A stretch of 64,000 nt of DNA from Brachybacterium sp036311905 (lineage in GTDB: Bacteria > Actinomycetota > Actinomycetes > Actinomycetales > Dermabacteraceae): positions 186,001 through 250,000 of the forward strand of contig NZ_JAZDCH010000025.1 of assembly GCF_036311905.1 (NCBI RefSeq), in the 5' to 3' direction. Made by a program: the position numbers and the translations under genes. The notes beneath the pieces were generated by a model, which saw only the letters and a list, made by a program, of their open reading frames with translations, was not told where the DNA came from and searched no databases. Below, in pieces: positions 23,374 to 31,975 of the stretch (position 1 is the first letter of the stretch; each line of letters opens with the position of its first letter).

Positions 23374-23843
23374 CAGGCGCCGGGCGCCTCGTACCCGCCG
23401 GTCCGCTCGTAGCGCGCCATCAGCTCGATGCGCCGCTGGTGGCGCTCCTCGCCGGAGAACGGCTCGGCGAGGAAGACGTCGATGAGGTGCTCGAGCTCCT
23501 CCTCGTCGTGCTGGCGGGCGCCCACCGAGATGACGTTGGCGTCGTTGTGCTGCCGGGCGAGACGCGCCGTGTCCTCATTCCACACGAGGGCCGCGCGCAC
23601 CCCGGCGACCTTGTTCGCAGCGATCTGCTCGCCGTTGCCCGAGCCGCCGATGACGATGCCGAGCGCCGACGGGTCCGCGACGACGGCCTCGCCGACGGCG
23701 GTGCAGAAGGGCGGGTAGTCGTCGAGGGCGTCGTACTCGTGGGCACCGTGGTCGGTGACTTCGTGGCCCTTGTTCTGCAGGTTGGCGACGAGGCGGTTCT
23801 TGAGCTCGAAGCCGGCGTGGTCGGTGCCGATGTGCACGCGCAT
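23373..23843 (-). CDS. rpiB: Ribose-5-phosphate isomerase B
   Basis: A 156-residue RpiB/LacAB family protein. VHIGTDHAGFELKNRL (Asp-His of the active site), GIVIGGSGNGEQIAANKVAGVRAAL (phosphate-binding and proton transfer loop; actinobacterial RpiB has Glu here in place of the catalytic Cys, as seen in SGNGEQ) and NDANVISVGARQ are all present. It interconverts ribose 5-phosphate and ribulose 5-phosphate in the pentose phosphate pathway. It is first in the overlapping unit with nei2. The 96-base gap upstream contains GC-rich GGCCGG elements but no clear terminator. Confidence 0.95.
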   Translation of the reverse strand: MRVHIGTDHAGFELKNRLVANLQNKGHEVTDHGAHEYDALDDYPPFCTAVGEAVVADPSALGIVIGGSGNGEQIAANKVAGVRAALVWNEDTARLARQHNDANVISVGARQHDEEELEHLIDVFLAEPFSGEERHQRRIELMARYERTGGYEAPGA

Positions 23844-23939
23844 GGGGTGGGGGTTCCTTCGGGAGCGGGGTCGGAGAAGTCGCGGGGCGGAGCGGGAGCG
23901 GGCTGGAACGGCCGGTCGGGGCCGGCCGGCCCGCTCGGC

Positions 23940-24557
23940 TCAGGAGAGGTCGATGCCGCCGGTGCGCTGGCGCTTGAGCTCGTAGAAGCCCGACAGCTCG
24001 GACATGGTCGCGAGCGCGTCCAGCAGGCGGCCGGCGTCTTCGCCCTTCGGAGCCGGGGAGAGGACCGGTCCGAAGTAGGCGGTGCCCTCGCCGAAGGAGA
24101 TCACCGGCGTGCCCACGTCGTTGCCGACGCGGGAGATCGCGTCCTGGTGGGAGGCGCGCAGCGCCTGATCGGTCTCGTCGCCGGGGACGTCCTCGTAGAC
24201 GTCGATCAGCGAGGCGGGCAGCTCGGCGGCCGCGAGAGCCTCGACGGCGACGGCGCGACGATCCTTGTTCCCGCCCACGTGATAGCGCTCGCCCCAGGCG
24301 GTGTACCAGCGGGAGAAGGCCTCGGCGCCCTCGGTGCGGCGGATCTCGATCGCGAGGCGCGCGGCGCCGATGGTCTGGTTGGTGGAGGCGCGGTAGTCGG
24401 GATCGAGGTCGTTGCCCTCGTTGAGCACGTAGAGGGACATGACGGAGAACAACGGCTCCACCTCGCGGACCTGGGCGGCGTGCTGCAGCCAGCGGCTGGT
24501 CATCCAGGCGAAGGGGCAGGCGGGATCGACGAACAGCTCGACACGGCGGGCGGTCAT
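23940..24557 (-). CDS. DsbA-fold protein, Rv2466c-like mycothiol-dependent reductase family
   Basis: A 205-residue thioredoxin-fold (DsbA family) protein beginning with VELFVDPACPFAWMTSRW. The active site is CPFA, one Cys only (about residue 14), instead of CxxC. The cis-Pro loop GTPVISFGEGTAYFGPVLSP is present. I recognise it as the family of Mycobacterium tuberculosis Rv2466c, a mycothiol-dependent nitroreductase. A monothiol mechanism through mixed disulfides with mycothiol would fit with mshA/mshB elsewhere in this window; this is inference. A good GAGGAG precedes the ATG. It diverges from the ABC exporter genes. Confidence 0.82.
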   Translation of the reverse strand: MTARRVELFVDPACPFAWMTSRWLQHAAQVREVEPLFSVMSLYVLNEGNDLDPDYRASTNQTIGAARLAIEIRRTEGAEAFSRWYTAWGERYHVGGNKDRRAVAVEALAAAELPASLIDVYEDVPGDETDQALRASHQDAISRVGNDVGTPVISFGEGTAYFGPVLSPAPKGEDAGRLLDALATMSELSGFYELKRQRTGGIDLS

Positions 24558-24648
24558 TTCGGCTCCTCGGGTTCGGGGGTGATGCGCTCCATTCTGTCAT
24601 CGCGCAAATCCCGTTGCGCCGGTCCGTCCGCCGGGGTTGGATTCTCTG

Positions 24649-26617
24649 GTGTCCTCCGCTTCCCCCGCCTCCGCGCCCTCCCGCTCCGACGCCCCCTCGG
24701 TGATGCGGTCGATCGTGCGCGGTCACCGTCGCCGGATCCCCGGCATCATGGCCGTCTCCTTCTTCGTCGAGGGCGTCGACATGCTGGTCCCCGTGCTGGT
24801 GGGCCTGATCATCGACGCCGGCATCGTCCGGGGGAACCTGGCGCTGGTGCTGGCCGGCGCCGCGGGCATCTTCGTGCTGCGGCTGCTGAGCACCTGGGCG
24901 TGGACGATCATGTTCGCGCTCTCGCAGAAGGCGCGCATGTTCGAGCGGCACCGTCTGCGCGTCGCCGTGACCGGTGCGGTCCTGGACCCCCGGTCCCGGC
25001 CGATCCAGCGGCCCTCGGGCGAGGTGCTCTCGATCGCGACGTCCGACGCGGACAAGGCCTCGGACGTCATGGACATGCTGCCGTGGGCCTTCCCCGCGGG
25101 TGCCGTGGTGCTCGCCGCCGGTGCCTGGCTCGCGATCCTCGATCCCTGGCTCGGCGTGGCGACCCTCGTCGGGATCCTGGTGATGGTCCTCGTGATCCGG
25201 GTGATCTCGCCGATCCTCTCCGCCCGCTACGACGCCCAGCAGTCCAAGGCCGCCGACGCCGCCGCGACGGCGACCGACCTGGTGCACGGCCTGCGCGTGC
25301 TGCAGGGCCTCGGCGTGCAGTCGAGGGCCCGCGCCCAGTACCGCCGGCGTTCCCGCATCGCGCTCGACGCGGCGCTCGTCAACGCTCGCTTCTCCGGCGT
25401 CGCGGGCGGCCTGACGACCCTGGTCACCGCCGCGATGATGGCGGCCGTGGTGATCATCGCCGCCCAGCGCACGATCGCGGGCGACATGACCATCGGCACC
25501 CTGATCGCCGTCGTCGGCGTGGCCCGCAACAACATGGGCATGCTGCAGGGCCTCTCCGGCCTGCCCGTGTGGTGGGCGTCGATGTCCACCTCGGGCCGCC
25601 GCGTGCGCGACCTGCTGGCGGACCTCGGCCGCACCATCGACGACCCCGAGCTGAGCATCGACCACCTCGCCCGCGCCCGCGACGATCGCGGCGAGGCCCG
25701 CCGCGGCGAGCGCCGCGCCGGGGTGGGCGGCCTGCACCTGCGGGGCCTCCCGCTCGGCGCGGTGCCGGCTGCGGAGGGCGAGGCCGACGGGGCCGATGAG
25801 GACGGCGCCGACGTCGTGGCCGGCGTGCCGGCCACGACGAGGGTCGATCTCAACTTCCCCTACGGACGCATCGTGGCGCTCGTCCGCGCCGACAAGAGAG
25901 GGCGCCCCGTCTGTCGTGCTTGTTTCTCCGTCCCAGACGAGGCTCGATCTCACCGTCCCCGACGGCCGCATCGTGGCGCTCGCCTGCGCCGACCCGCGGG
26001 ACGCCGACGCGGTGATCGCCGCCGTCGGCGGGAAGGGCGAGAGCACGGGCGTGCACCTCGGCGATCCGACGAATCCCGAGCGGTCCTCCCTCGAGGTCAC
26101 CACCCGCACCCGCTTCTCGACCCGCGCGGACCTGCTGGTCGAGCCGCACGTGGTGGACCTCTTCGACGGGACCCTGCGCGAGCAGCTCGCGACCCGTCTG
26201 CCCGAGGGCAGCGAGGAGGGCTGGGAGGAGCGGGCCCTGCACGCCGCGGGCGCCGAGGACCTGCTGCGGATCCTGCCCGAGTCCTACGACACCCGCATCC
26301 TCGACCGCGGCGCGAACCTCTCCGGCGGCCAGCGCCAGCGCATCGCCCTCGCCCGGGCGGTCGCGGCCGACGCCCCGGTGCTCGTGCTCCACGACCCCAC
26401 CACCGCGGTGGACGCCGTGACCGAGCAGCACATCGCCGAGGCGCTCGTCGCGGCGCGCCGGGACGAAGACCGGGCGACCCTGCTGGTCACCCGCTCACCG
26501 GCCCTCCTGCGCGCCGCCGACGAGGTGGTCTACGTGCGCGGCGGCCGCCTCGCCGCGCAGGGCGACCACCTCGACCTCATGGACCGCGACGACTACCGGG
26601 AGATGGTGCAGCGATGA
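24649..26617 (+). pseudogene. ABC exporter half-transporter with degenerate ATPase, frameshifted
   Basis: The first 330 codons encode an intact six-helix exporter membrane domain (from about SIVRGHRRRIPGIMAVSFF), in the frame of base 24649. The ATPase domain continues only in the next frame from about 25937, with LDLTVPDGRIVALACADPRD, LSGGQRQRIALARAV and VLVLHDPTTAVD, to the stop at 26617. A 100-base imperfect repeat at 25837 causes the shift. The ATPase is of the degenerate kind: no GxxGxGKST, and Walker B reads LVLHDPT instead of LDEPT, but the signature LSGGQ is intact. GTG 24649 is my start; TTG 24637 is possible. The first frame stays open into the next gene, so an out-of-frame fusion could be made. 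Confidence 0.75.
25837..25993 (+). repeat. Imperfect direct repeat with 100-base period that breaks the reading frame
   Basis: Bases 25837-25893 and 25937-25993 match at 50 of 57 positions by my count (both encode R-[VL]-D-L-x-x-P-x-G-R-I-V-A-L). The 43 bases between (25894-25936) are less GC-rich than their surroundings and match nothing on either side. Removing one 100-base unit would restore one continuous frame, since 100 is not a multiple of three. Confidence 0.85.
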
Positions 26618-28494
26618 CCCGCTCGAGCACGCCCCCGTCGGCCCCCGCCCCGGTGGCCGATCTGACCCTGATCGACTGGGACGCCTCCCCCGAGGAGCTG
26701 CTCGCGGTCGACGCGACCGCGCGCCGTCAGCTCGACGAGCACGCCCAGATCCTGCCGATCGCCGACGTCCCCACCTCCGTGCGCCATGTCGGCGCGCGGC
26801 TGCGCCGCTTCGGCGGGATGACCGTGCTGACCCTGCTGGTGGTCATCGCGGGTGCCGCGGCCGCGGCCTGGATGCCGCGCCTGATCGGCGGGGCCGTCGA
26901 CCTGGTGCAGTCCGGCGCGACGTCCGGCGACCTGTGGCGCCAGGGCGGGCTGATCATGCTCGCCGGCGTGCTGCAGGCGATCCTCGCCGCGCTCGGCTGG
27001 GCGCTCGTGTCGAGCCTCGGCCAGCGGGTCCTCGCCGGGATGCGCGAGGACGTGATCGACCGCGCCCTCGACCTGCCGGCGCAGACGATGGAGATCACCG
27101 GTATCGGCGACGCCCTCTCGCGCGTCGCCGACGACGTGGACGTCACCGCCCGCGCCGTGAACAACGTGGTGCCCAACATCATCCAGATGGGCTTCTACGT
27201 GCTCGTGACCCTGATCGGCATGGCGACCCTCTCGCCGTGGCTGCTGATCTTGGTGGTCGTCGTGGTGCCGATGTACGTCGGCGCGGGGGTCTGGTACCTG
27301 CGCCGCACGGCGCCCATCTACCGCCGCGAGCGGGTCGCGATGGGCGCCCGCGCCCAGGGCCTGCTCTCCGCGATCCACGGCATCCCGACCGTGCACGCCT
27401 ACGGCATCGAGCGGCGCGAGACCCGCCACGTCGCGGTGCTCTCCGAGACCGCCGTCGTGCTCGGCATGCGCGTCATGACCCTGGTGACCAAGCTGGTCAA
27501 GGTGATGGTGTGGCCCGAGAACATCGCGATCGCCCTGGTGCTCGTGCTCGGCTACGTGATGGTCAACGTCTCGGGCGCCCCCGTGGGCCTGGTGACGGCC
27601 GCCGCGCTGTACCTGATCTCGCTGCTGTGGCCGATGATGAACCTCATCTTCAGCCTCGACGACGTGCAGTCCGCGGCCGCCTCGCTCACCCGCATGGTCG
27701 GCGTGATCGAGTCGATCGACCCCGCCGCCTCCCCCGGCGAGCAGGTCCCCTCCGACGGCTCGATCCGGCTGGAGGGCGTCTCCCACGCCTACGGCACCGA
27801 CGAGGAGGGGCGCGAGCGGACCGTCCTGCATCCGATCGACCTCACGATCGCCGACGGCGAGACCGTCTCGCTCGTGGGCGCCTCGGGCGCCGGCAAGTCG
27901 ACCCTCGCGGCGATCATCGCCGGGACCCTCGAGCCGCGCCACGGCCGGGTGCGCCATGGCGGGGCCGACCTCGCCCGCGCCGATCTCGAGGCGATCCGCC
28001 GCCACTCCAGCATCGTCAGCCAGGACGTGCACGTCTTCCGCGGGACCCTCGCGGAGGACCTGCGCCTGGCCCGCCCCGACGCCACCGATCAGGAGCTGCG
28101 CGCGGCGCTGCGCCTGGTCGACGCCGAGACCTGGGCCCTCGCGCTGCCGCAGGGGCTGGAGACCGAGGTGGGCGAGAAGGGCGAGCGGCTCACCGCCGAG
28201 CAGTCCCAGCAGCTGGCCCTCGCCCGGATCGTGCTCCAGGACCCCGCGGTGCTGGTGCTCGACGAGGCCACGGCCGACGAGGGCTCCTCGGGGGCGCGCA
28301 CCCTCGAGCGCGCCGCCTTCGAGGTGGCGCGCGGGCGCACGACGATCATCGTCGCGCACCGCCTCTCGCAGGCGATGGTCGCCGACCGGATCCTGGTGAT
28401 GGAGGGCGGCCGCGTGGTCGAGCAGGGCCCGCACCAGGAGCTGGTGGATCGCGGCGGCGTGTACGCGCGCCTGTGGGAGGCCTGGTCCGGCTGA
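26614..28494 (+). CDS. ABC exporter half-transporter with canonical Walker motifs
   Basis: A 626-residue half-transporter: six-helix membrane domain (about residues 60-350, e.g. GGMTVLTLLVVIAGAAAAAWM and LLILVVVVVPMYVGAGVW) and an ATPase domain with GASGAGKST, the Q-loop SIVSQDVHVF, Walker B VLVLDEAT and switch VAHR. The signature motif is altered: LTAEQ replaces LSGGQ. The defects are complementary to those of the upstream subunit, so the dimer would have one fully canonical ATP site and one degenerate site, as in asymmetric heterodimeric exporters. ATG overlaps the previous stop (ATGA). Substrate is unknown. Confidence 0.92.
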   Translation: MTRSSTPPSAPAPVADLTLIDWDASPEELLAVDATARRQLDEHAQILPIADVPTSVRHVGARLRRFGGMTVLTLLVVIAGAAAAAWMPRLIGGAVDLVQSGATSGDLWRQGGLIMLAGVLQAILAALGWALVSSLGQRVLAGMREDVIDRALDLPAQTMEITGIGDALSRVADDVDVTARAVNNVVPNIIQMGFYVLVTLIGMATLSPWLLILVVVVVPMYVGAGVWYLRRTAPIYRRERVAMGARAQGLLSAIHGIPTVHAYGIERRETRHVAVLSETAVVLGMRVMTLVTKLVKVMVWPENIAIALVLVLGYVMVNVSGAPVGLVTAAALYLISLLWPMMNLIFSLDDVQSAAASLTRMVGVIESIDPAASPGEQVPSDGSIRLEGVSHAYGTDEEGRERTVLHPIDLTIADGETVSLVGASGAGKSTLAAIIAGTLEPRHGRVRHGGADLARADLEAIRRHSSIVSQDVHVFRGTLAEDLRLARPDATDQELRAALRLVDAETWALALPQGLETEVGEKGERLTAEQSQQLALARIVLQDPAVLVLDEATADEGSSGARTLERAAFEVARGRTTIIVAHRLSQAMVADRILVMEGGRVVEQGPHQELVDRGGVYARLWEAWSG

Positions 28495-28526
28495 ACCGGT
28501 CCGGCTGAACCGGCCGGGCGCGAGGA

Positions 28527-29894
28527 TCAGCGGCGGCGGCTCAGCACGAGCACGCCGGCGAGCCCGGTCCCGAGGCCGAGGACGCCGAGCACCCCGGCCC
28601 CGGCCAGCAGGGCGATCCGTCCGGCGGTCCAGTCCCCGCCGAGCGGGCCCCGGCGCGTCGCCGGCGAGGCGTCGCCGAGCTCGAGCACATCGCCCTCGGC
28701 GGCGTCCTCCGCGACCTCGCCCTCGACCTCGAGGGTGAGGATCAGGCGCACCGGCTCGGCCGCCTCGGCGGGGGCGCCCTCGGGGAGCTGCCGGCGCTGG
28801 AGCTGCACCGTGTGGGTCCCCGGGAGCCAGGCGGAGCGGATCGACTCCGTCTCCGAGCTGCGGTTGCCGAGGTCGACGGGCGCGACCATGCCGCCGCCGT
28901 GGATGGTCGCGGTGCTGTGCACGGTCCACATCCCGCCGTCCACGGCGACCAGTCCGCGGACCGCGTCGAAGACGCGCAGCCCGATGTCGGCGCTGCCCTC
29001 GGACGGCAGGGCCGTCACCTCGGTGCGCCAGCGCAGCCGCTGGCCCTCCTGCACGTCGACGGCGAGCAGCGCGGTCTCCCCCGGCTGCAGCTCGAGCACG
29101 GTCGAGCCCGGCTCGACGCGGGTCGCGGTCGCGAAGGAGCGGCCCGGCGTGATCGGCTCGGTGTCGGCGGGAGCGACGGGCGCGGCCCCGTCGTCTTCGA
29201 TCTCCTCCTCGACGGCGGGGGCTCCGCCGCCGAGGCCCGCCGGCTGGATCGCGACCTGGATCTCGACGGGCAGGGGACGCTCGGCGTCCCGTGCGCCGAG
29301 GCGCTGGACGCGCAGGTACAGGGCCTCGCCGGCGCACCCGTCGGGCCCGACCTCGGCCGAGACCCGGGCGGAGGTGAGCGGGCCGTCACCGTCGAAGGTC
29401 TCCCCCGCGGTGCGCGTGCTGCCGTCGACGCAGTCCGCCCCCTGCGCGGTGACGAGGTCGACGTCGACGTCGAGCGACTCCCGCTCCTCGGGCAGGCCGT
29501 CCGCGTACGGCGGCGCGGCGATCGTCGCCGCCGCATGCACCCGCTGCCCGTCGGCGACCCCGATCCGGTAGTACTTCGCGGTGCCCACGGCGGAGTCGCC
29601 CGTCGCGCCGTCCTCGAGGACGTCGCGGACGATGCCGGGGGTGATCTCCGGGGCCTGGGCGAGCGAGGCCCCGCCCGAGACCTCCGTGCCCTCGACCCGG
29701 TAGGCGTGCTCCGGCACCTCGTCCACCGCCGCGGGGTCAGCGAGCGCCGACGGCGAGCCCAGTGTCGCGAGCAGTACGGCGAGCGCGCCGCCCAGGACGA
29801 GGCGTCCGCTCCGCGGGGGTCCTCCTGCGGGCGCGCGGCGGTCCCCACGAGGCGGCGCGGACCGGATCGGGAGGGGGAGGAGGTGCCCTAGCAT
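28527..29894 (-). CDS. Secreted, C-terminally anchored protein of unknown function
   Basis: A 455-residue protein with a signal peptide after a basic, Pro-rich leader (RLVLGGALAVLLATLGSPSALA, cleavage near residue 53), an extracellular part with two repeats of a beta-sandwich-like pattern (AKYYRIGVADGQRVHAAATI at about 105 and ETALLAVDVQEGQRLRWRTEV at about 270), Cys residues in DCVDG and DGCAGE that could form a disulfide, and a C-terminal transmembrane helix (IALLAGAGVLGVLGLGTGLAGVLVL) ending in RRR. The YYRIGVADGQ/ETALLAVDVQEGQ pattern resembles pre-peptidase C-terminal-type domains. The gene diverges from the Ser/Thr kinase with only 9 bases between ATG codons. Confidence 0.75.
   Translation of the reverse strand: MLGHLLPLPIRSAPPRGDRRAPAGGPPRSGRLVLGGALAVLLATLGSPSALADPAAVDEVPEHAYRVEGTEVSGGASLAQAPEITPGIVRDVLEDGATGDSAVGTAKYYRIGVADGQRVHAAATIAAPPYADGLPEERESLDVDVDLVTAQGADCVDGSTRTAGETFDGDGPLTSARVSAEVGPDGCAGEALYLRVQRLGARDAERPLPVEIQVAIQPAGLGGGAPAVEEEIEDDGAAPVAPADTEPITPGRSFATATRVEPGSTVLELQPGETALLAVDVQEGQRLRWRTEVTALPSEGSADIGLRVFDAVRGLVAVDGGMWTVHSTATIHGGGMVAPVDLGNRSSETESIRSAWLPGTHTVQLQRRQLPEGAPAEAAEPVRLILTLEVEGEVAEDAAEGDVLELGDASPATRRGPLGGDWTAGRIALLAGAGVLGVLGLGTGLAGVLVLSRRR
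29889..29894 (+). promoter_or_regulatory. -10 element of the Ser/Thr kinase gene, overlapping the divergent start codon
   Basis: TAGCAT at 29889-29894 ends 9 bases before the kinase ATG, so transcription would begin at or just before the ATG. The same bases contain the start codon of the divergent secreted protein (29892-29894 on the minus strand). An AGGAGG at 29878-29883 fits an out-of-frame ATG at 29893 and not the kinase. Confidence 0.4.
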
Positions 29895-29903
29895 GGCCCC
29901 ATC

Positions 29904-31247
29904 ATGTCCGATGTCATCGCAGGCCGCATCGAGCTGCTCGACCCCCTGGCCCGAGGCGCCTCAGGGTCGCTGTGGCGCGCGGTCGACCGTCGCTACGGCG
30001 CGATCTGCGCCGCGAAGGTGATGCGGCAGCGCGACGGCGCCGAGGTGCTGCGGTTCGTGCGCGAGCAGAGCGTCGGCACCGCGCAGGACCTGGGCCGGCA
30101 CCCGCATCTGCTGCCCCCGTACACCTGGGTCGCCGAGGACGACACGATCGTGCTGGTGATGCCCCTCGTCCACGGCGGCACCCTGGCCTCGCTGACGGCG
30201 GAGCACGGCCCGCTCTCCCCCGCCCTGGTCGCGCACCTGCTGCGCCAGCTGCTCGACGCCCTCGCGGCGCTGCACGAGTCCGGTTGGGTGCATCGCGACG
30301 TGAAACCCGCGAACCTGCTCCTCGCCGCGACCGGCGCGGCCGCCCCGCACCTGCTGCTGGCCGACTTCGGCATCGCCCTGCACACCTCCGACATCCGCCT
30401 CACGGAGACGGGCCTGGTCCAGGGCACGCCCGGCTTCCAGGCCCCCGAGGCGATCGCCGGGCAGACCACCTCCACCGCGCAGGACGTCTGGGCCGCCGCG
30501 GCCTGCGCGCTCGAGGCCCTCGTCCCGTCCGCACCGCGTGAACGTCCGACGGCGGGGCAGCTGCCCGCTCGCCTCGACGCTGCGCTCGCCGGCAGTCCCG
30601 ATCCGGCGGCGGGCCCGCTCGGCGCGCTGCTGCACGCCATGCTGAGCGCCGATCCGGCCGACCGCCCGAGCGCCGCGGAGGCGCGGGAGACCATCCCGCA
30701 GTTCTCGGCGCCCCCGGAGCACTGGGCGCTCACCCGCTCCGGGGCCCGGGTCACGGTGCCGGACCGGGTCGAGGGGGCCGACGGGCGCCGAGGGGTGCCG
30801 CTCGAGGGGCCGGCCTCGCTCGCGGGCCTCGCGCCGGGGCTGCACGAGCGGCTGACGGCGCGCTCGACCGCGAGCTCCGGCGCCGACTCCCCCACCGAGC
30901 TGTTCGTCCGCAGGCCCACGCCGCGGGATCCGCTCGGCTCTCCCCCGGCACTCGGTGCGGTCTCCCCGGCGGCCTCACCCGCGCCCGCGATCGGCTCGCC
31001 GTCCTCCGGTGCAGGATCGCCGGTACCTGCACCTGCACCTGCACCTGCACCTGCACCTGCGATTGGCTCTCCCGCGCCCGGCACCGGATGGTCGGCTCCG
31101 GCGCTCGGCCCGTCGGCGGCTCCCGCCGGTCCTCCGCCGTCGGCCGGGACCCCGCGGGGATCCCGCCGTGGCCTGGGCCTCGGTCTGCTGCTGCTCGCCG
31201 CCGCGCTGCTCACTTGCTCGGGCGGCCTGCTCTGGGCCGCCTTCTGA
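29904..31247 (+). CDS. Membrane-anchored Ser/Thr protein kinase
   Basis: A 447-residue PknB-type kinase. Glycine-rich loop LARGASGSLWRAV, ATP-binding Lys38 in CAAKVM, catalytic loop HRDVKPANLLL with Asp132, DFG at 154-156, and FQAPEAI of the activation segment are all present, so it should be active. After the kinase domain (to about residue 265) comes a Pro/Ala/Ser-rich linker with a six-fold ProAla run, then a terminal transmembrane helix (GLGLGLLLLAAALLTCSGGLLWAAF) with only a few residues outside. There is no extracellular sensor, so the neighbouring secreted protein could fill that role. This is inference. Confidence 0.92.
   Translation: MSDVIAGRIELLDPLARGASGSLWRAVDRRYGAICAAKVMRQRDGAEVLRFVREQSVGTAQDLGRHPHLLPPYTWVAEDDTIVLVMPLVHGGTLASLTAEHGPLSPALVAHLLRQLLDALAALHESGWVHRDVKPANLLLAATGAAAPHLLLADFGIALHTSDIRLTETGLVQGTPGFQAPEAIAGQTTSTAQDVWAAAACALEALVPSAPRERPTAGQLPARLDAALAGSPDPAAGPLGALLHAMLSADPADRPSAAEARETIPQFSAPPEHWALTRSGARVTVPDRVEGADGRRGVPLEGPASLAGLAPGLHERLTARSTASSGADSPTELFVRRPTPRDPLGSPPALGAVSPAASPAPAIGSPSSGAGSPVPAPAPAPAPAPAIGSPAPGTGWSAPALGPSAAPAGPPPSAGTPRGSRRGLGLGLLLLAAALLTCSGGLLWAAF
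31025..31060 (+). repeat. Six tandem ACCTGC hexamers in the kinase linker
   Basis: ACCTGC is repeated six times without change and encodes an alternating Pro-Ala run in the juxtamembrane linker. Slippage would add or remove two residues and keep the frame. Confidence 0.95.
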
Positions 31248-31256
31248 CCAGGCCGC

Positions 31257-31937
31257 TCAGGCGCCGGGGCGAACGAGGCCGGTCTCGTAGGCGGTGACCA
31301 CCAGCTGGGTGCGATCCCGCGCGCCGAGCTTGGCGAGGATCCGCGAGACGTGGCTCTTCACGGTCTGCTCGGCCATCACCAGCTCCGCGGCGATCTCCCG
31401 ATTGGCGAGACCGCGCGCGACCCCGCGGAGCACCTCGAGCTCGCGCTCGGTGAGATCGGCGAGCCGCGGGGAGGTGCGCACCGCCGGCTCCGGGCGGGAG
31501 ACGTAGTCCTCGATCAGGGCGCGGGTCACGCGCGGAGCGAGCAGGGACTCCCCCGCCGCCACCACCCGCACCGCGTGGACCAGCTCCTCCGGTGTGGAAT
31601 CCTTGAGCAGGAAGCCGCTGGCCCCCGCGCGCAGGGCGGCGAACACGTACTCGTCGGCGTCGAAGGTGGTCAGCATGATGATCCGCGGAGGCGTGCCGGG
31701 CATGGCGAGCACCGCCCGGGTCGCGTCGAGCCCGCCGACGTGGGGCATGCGGATGTCCATGAGCACCACATCGGGCCGCGTGCGGCGCACCACCTCGGTG
31801 ATCCCGGCTCCGTCCCCCGCGGTGCCCACCACGGTGATGCCGTCCTGCGCGTCCAGGAGCGCCTCGAAGCCGGCCCGGATCATCGACTGGTCGTCGACGA
31901 TCAGCACGCGGAGTTCGGAGGGGGAGGCGGGGGGCAT
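31257..31937 (-). CDS. NarL/LuxR-family response regulator
   Basis: A 226-residue regulator with receiver domain LRVLIVDDQSMIRAGFEALLD, phospho-acceptor Asp61 in VVLMDIRMPHVGG, Thr in MLTTFDADEY and Lys in GFLLKD. The C-terminal LuxR helix-turn-helix is LTERELEVLRGVARGLANREIAAELVMAEQTVKSHVSRILAKLGARDR. Its partner kinase is divergent, with 38 bases between the starts, so they share a control region. The same region and the desaturase gene downstream of the kinase are its likely targets. Confidence 0.92.
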   Translation of the reverse strand: MPPASPSELRVLIVDDQSMIRAGFEALLDAQDGITVVGTAGDGAGITEVVRRTRPDVVLMDIRMPHVGGLDATRAVLAMPGTPPRIIMLTTFDADEYVFAALRAGASGFLLKDSTPEELVHAVRVVAAGESLLAPRVTRALIEDYVSRPEPAVRTSPRLADLTERELEVLRGVARGLANREIAAELVMAEQTVKSHVSRILAKLGARDRTQLVVTAYETGLVRPGA

Positions 31938-31975
31938 GGCGACACGGTACCGCCGGTCCCCGGGAGGGACCTGCG

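Noticed and set aside
24637..28494. A single 1285-residue open frame covering both ABC subunits
   Set aside because: The middle 240 residues are Arg/Pro-rich nonsense read out of frame from the first ATPase domain. The correct ATPase sequence is in the next frame, and the second subunit has its own ATG overlapping the first subunit's stop.
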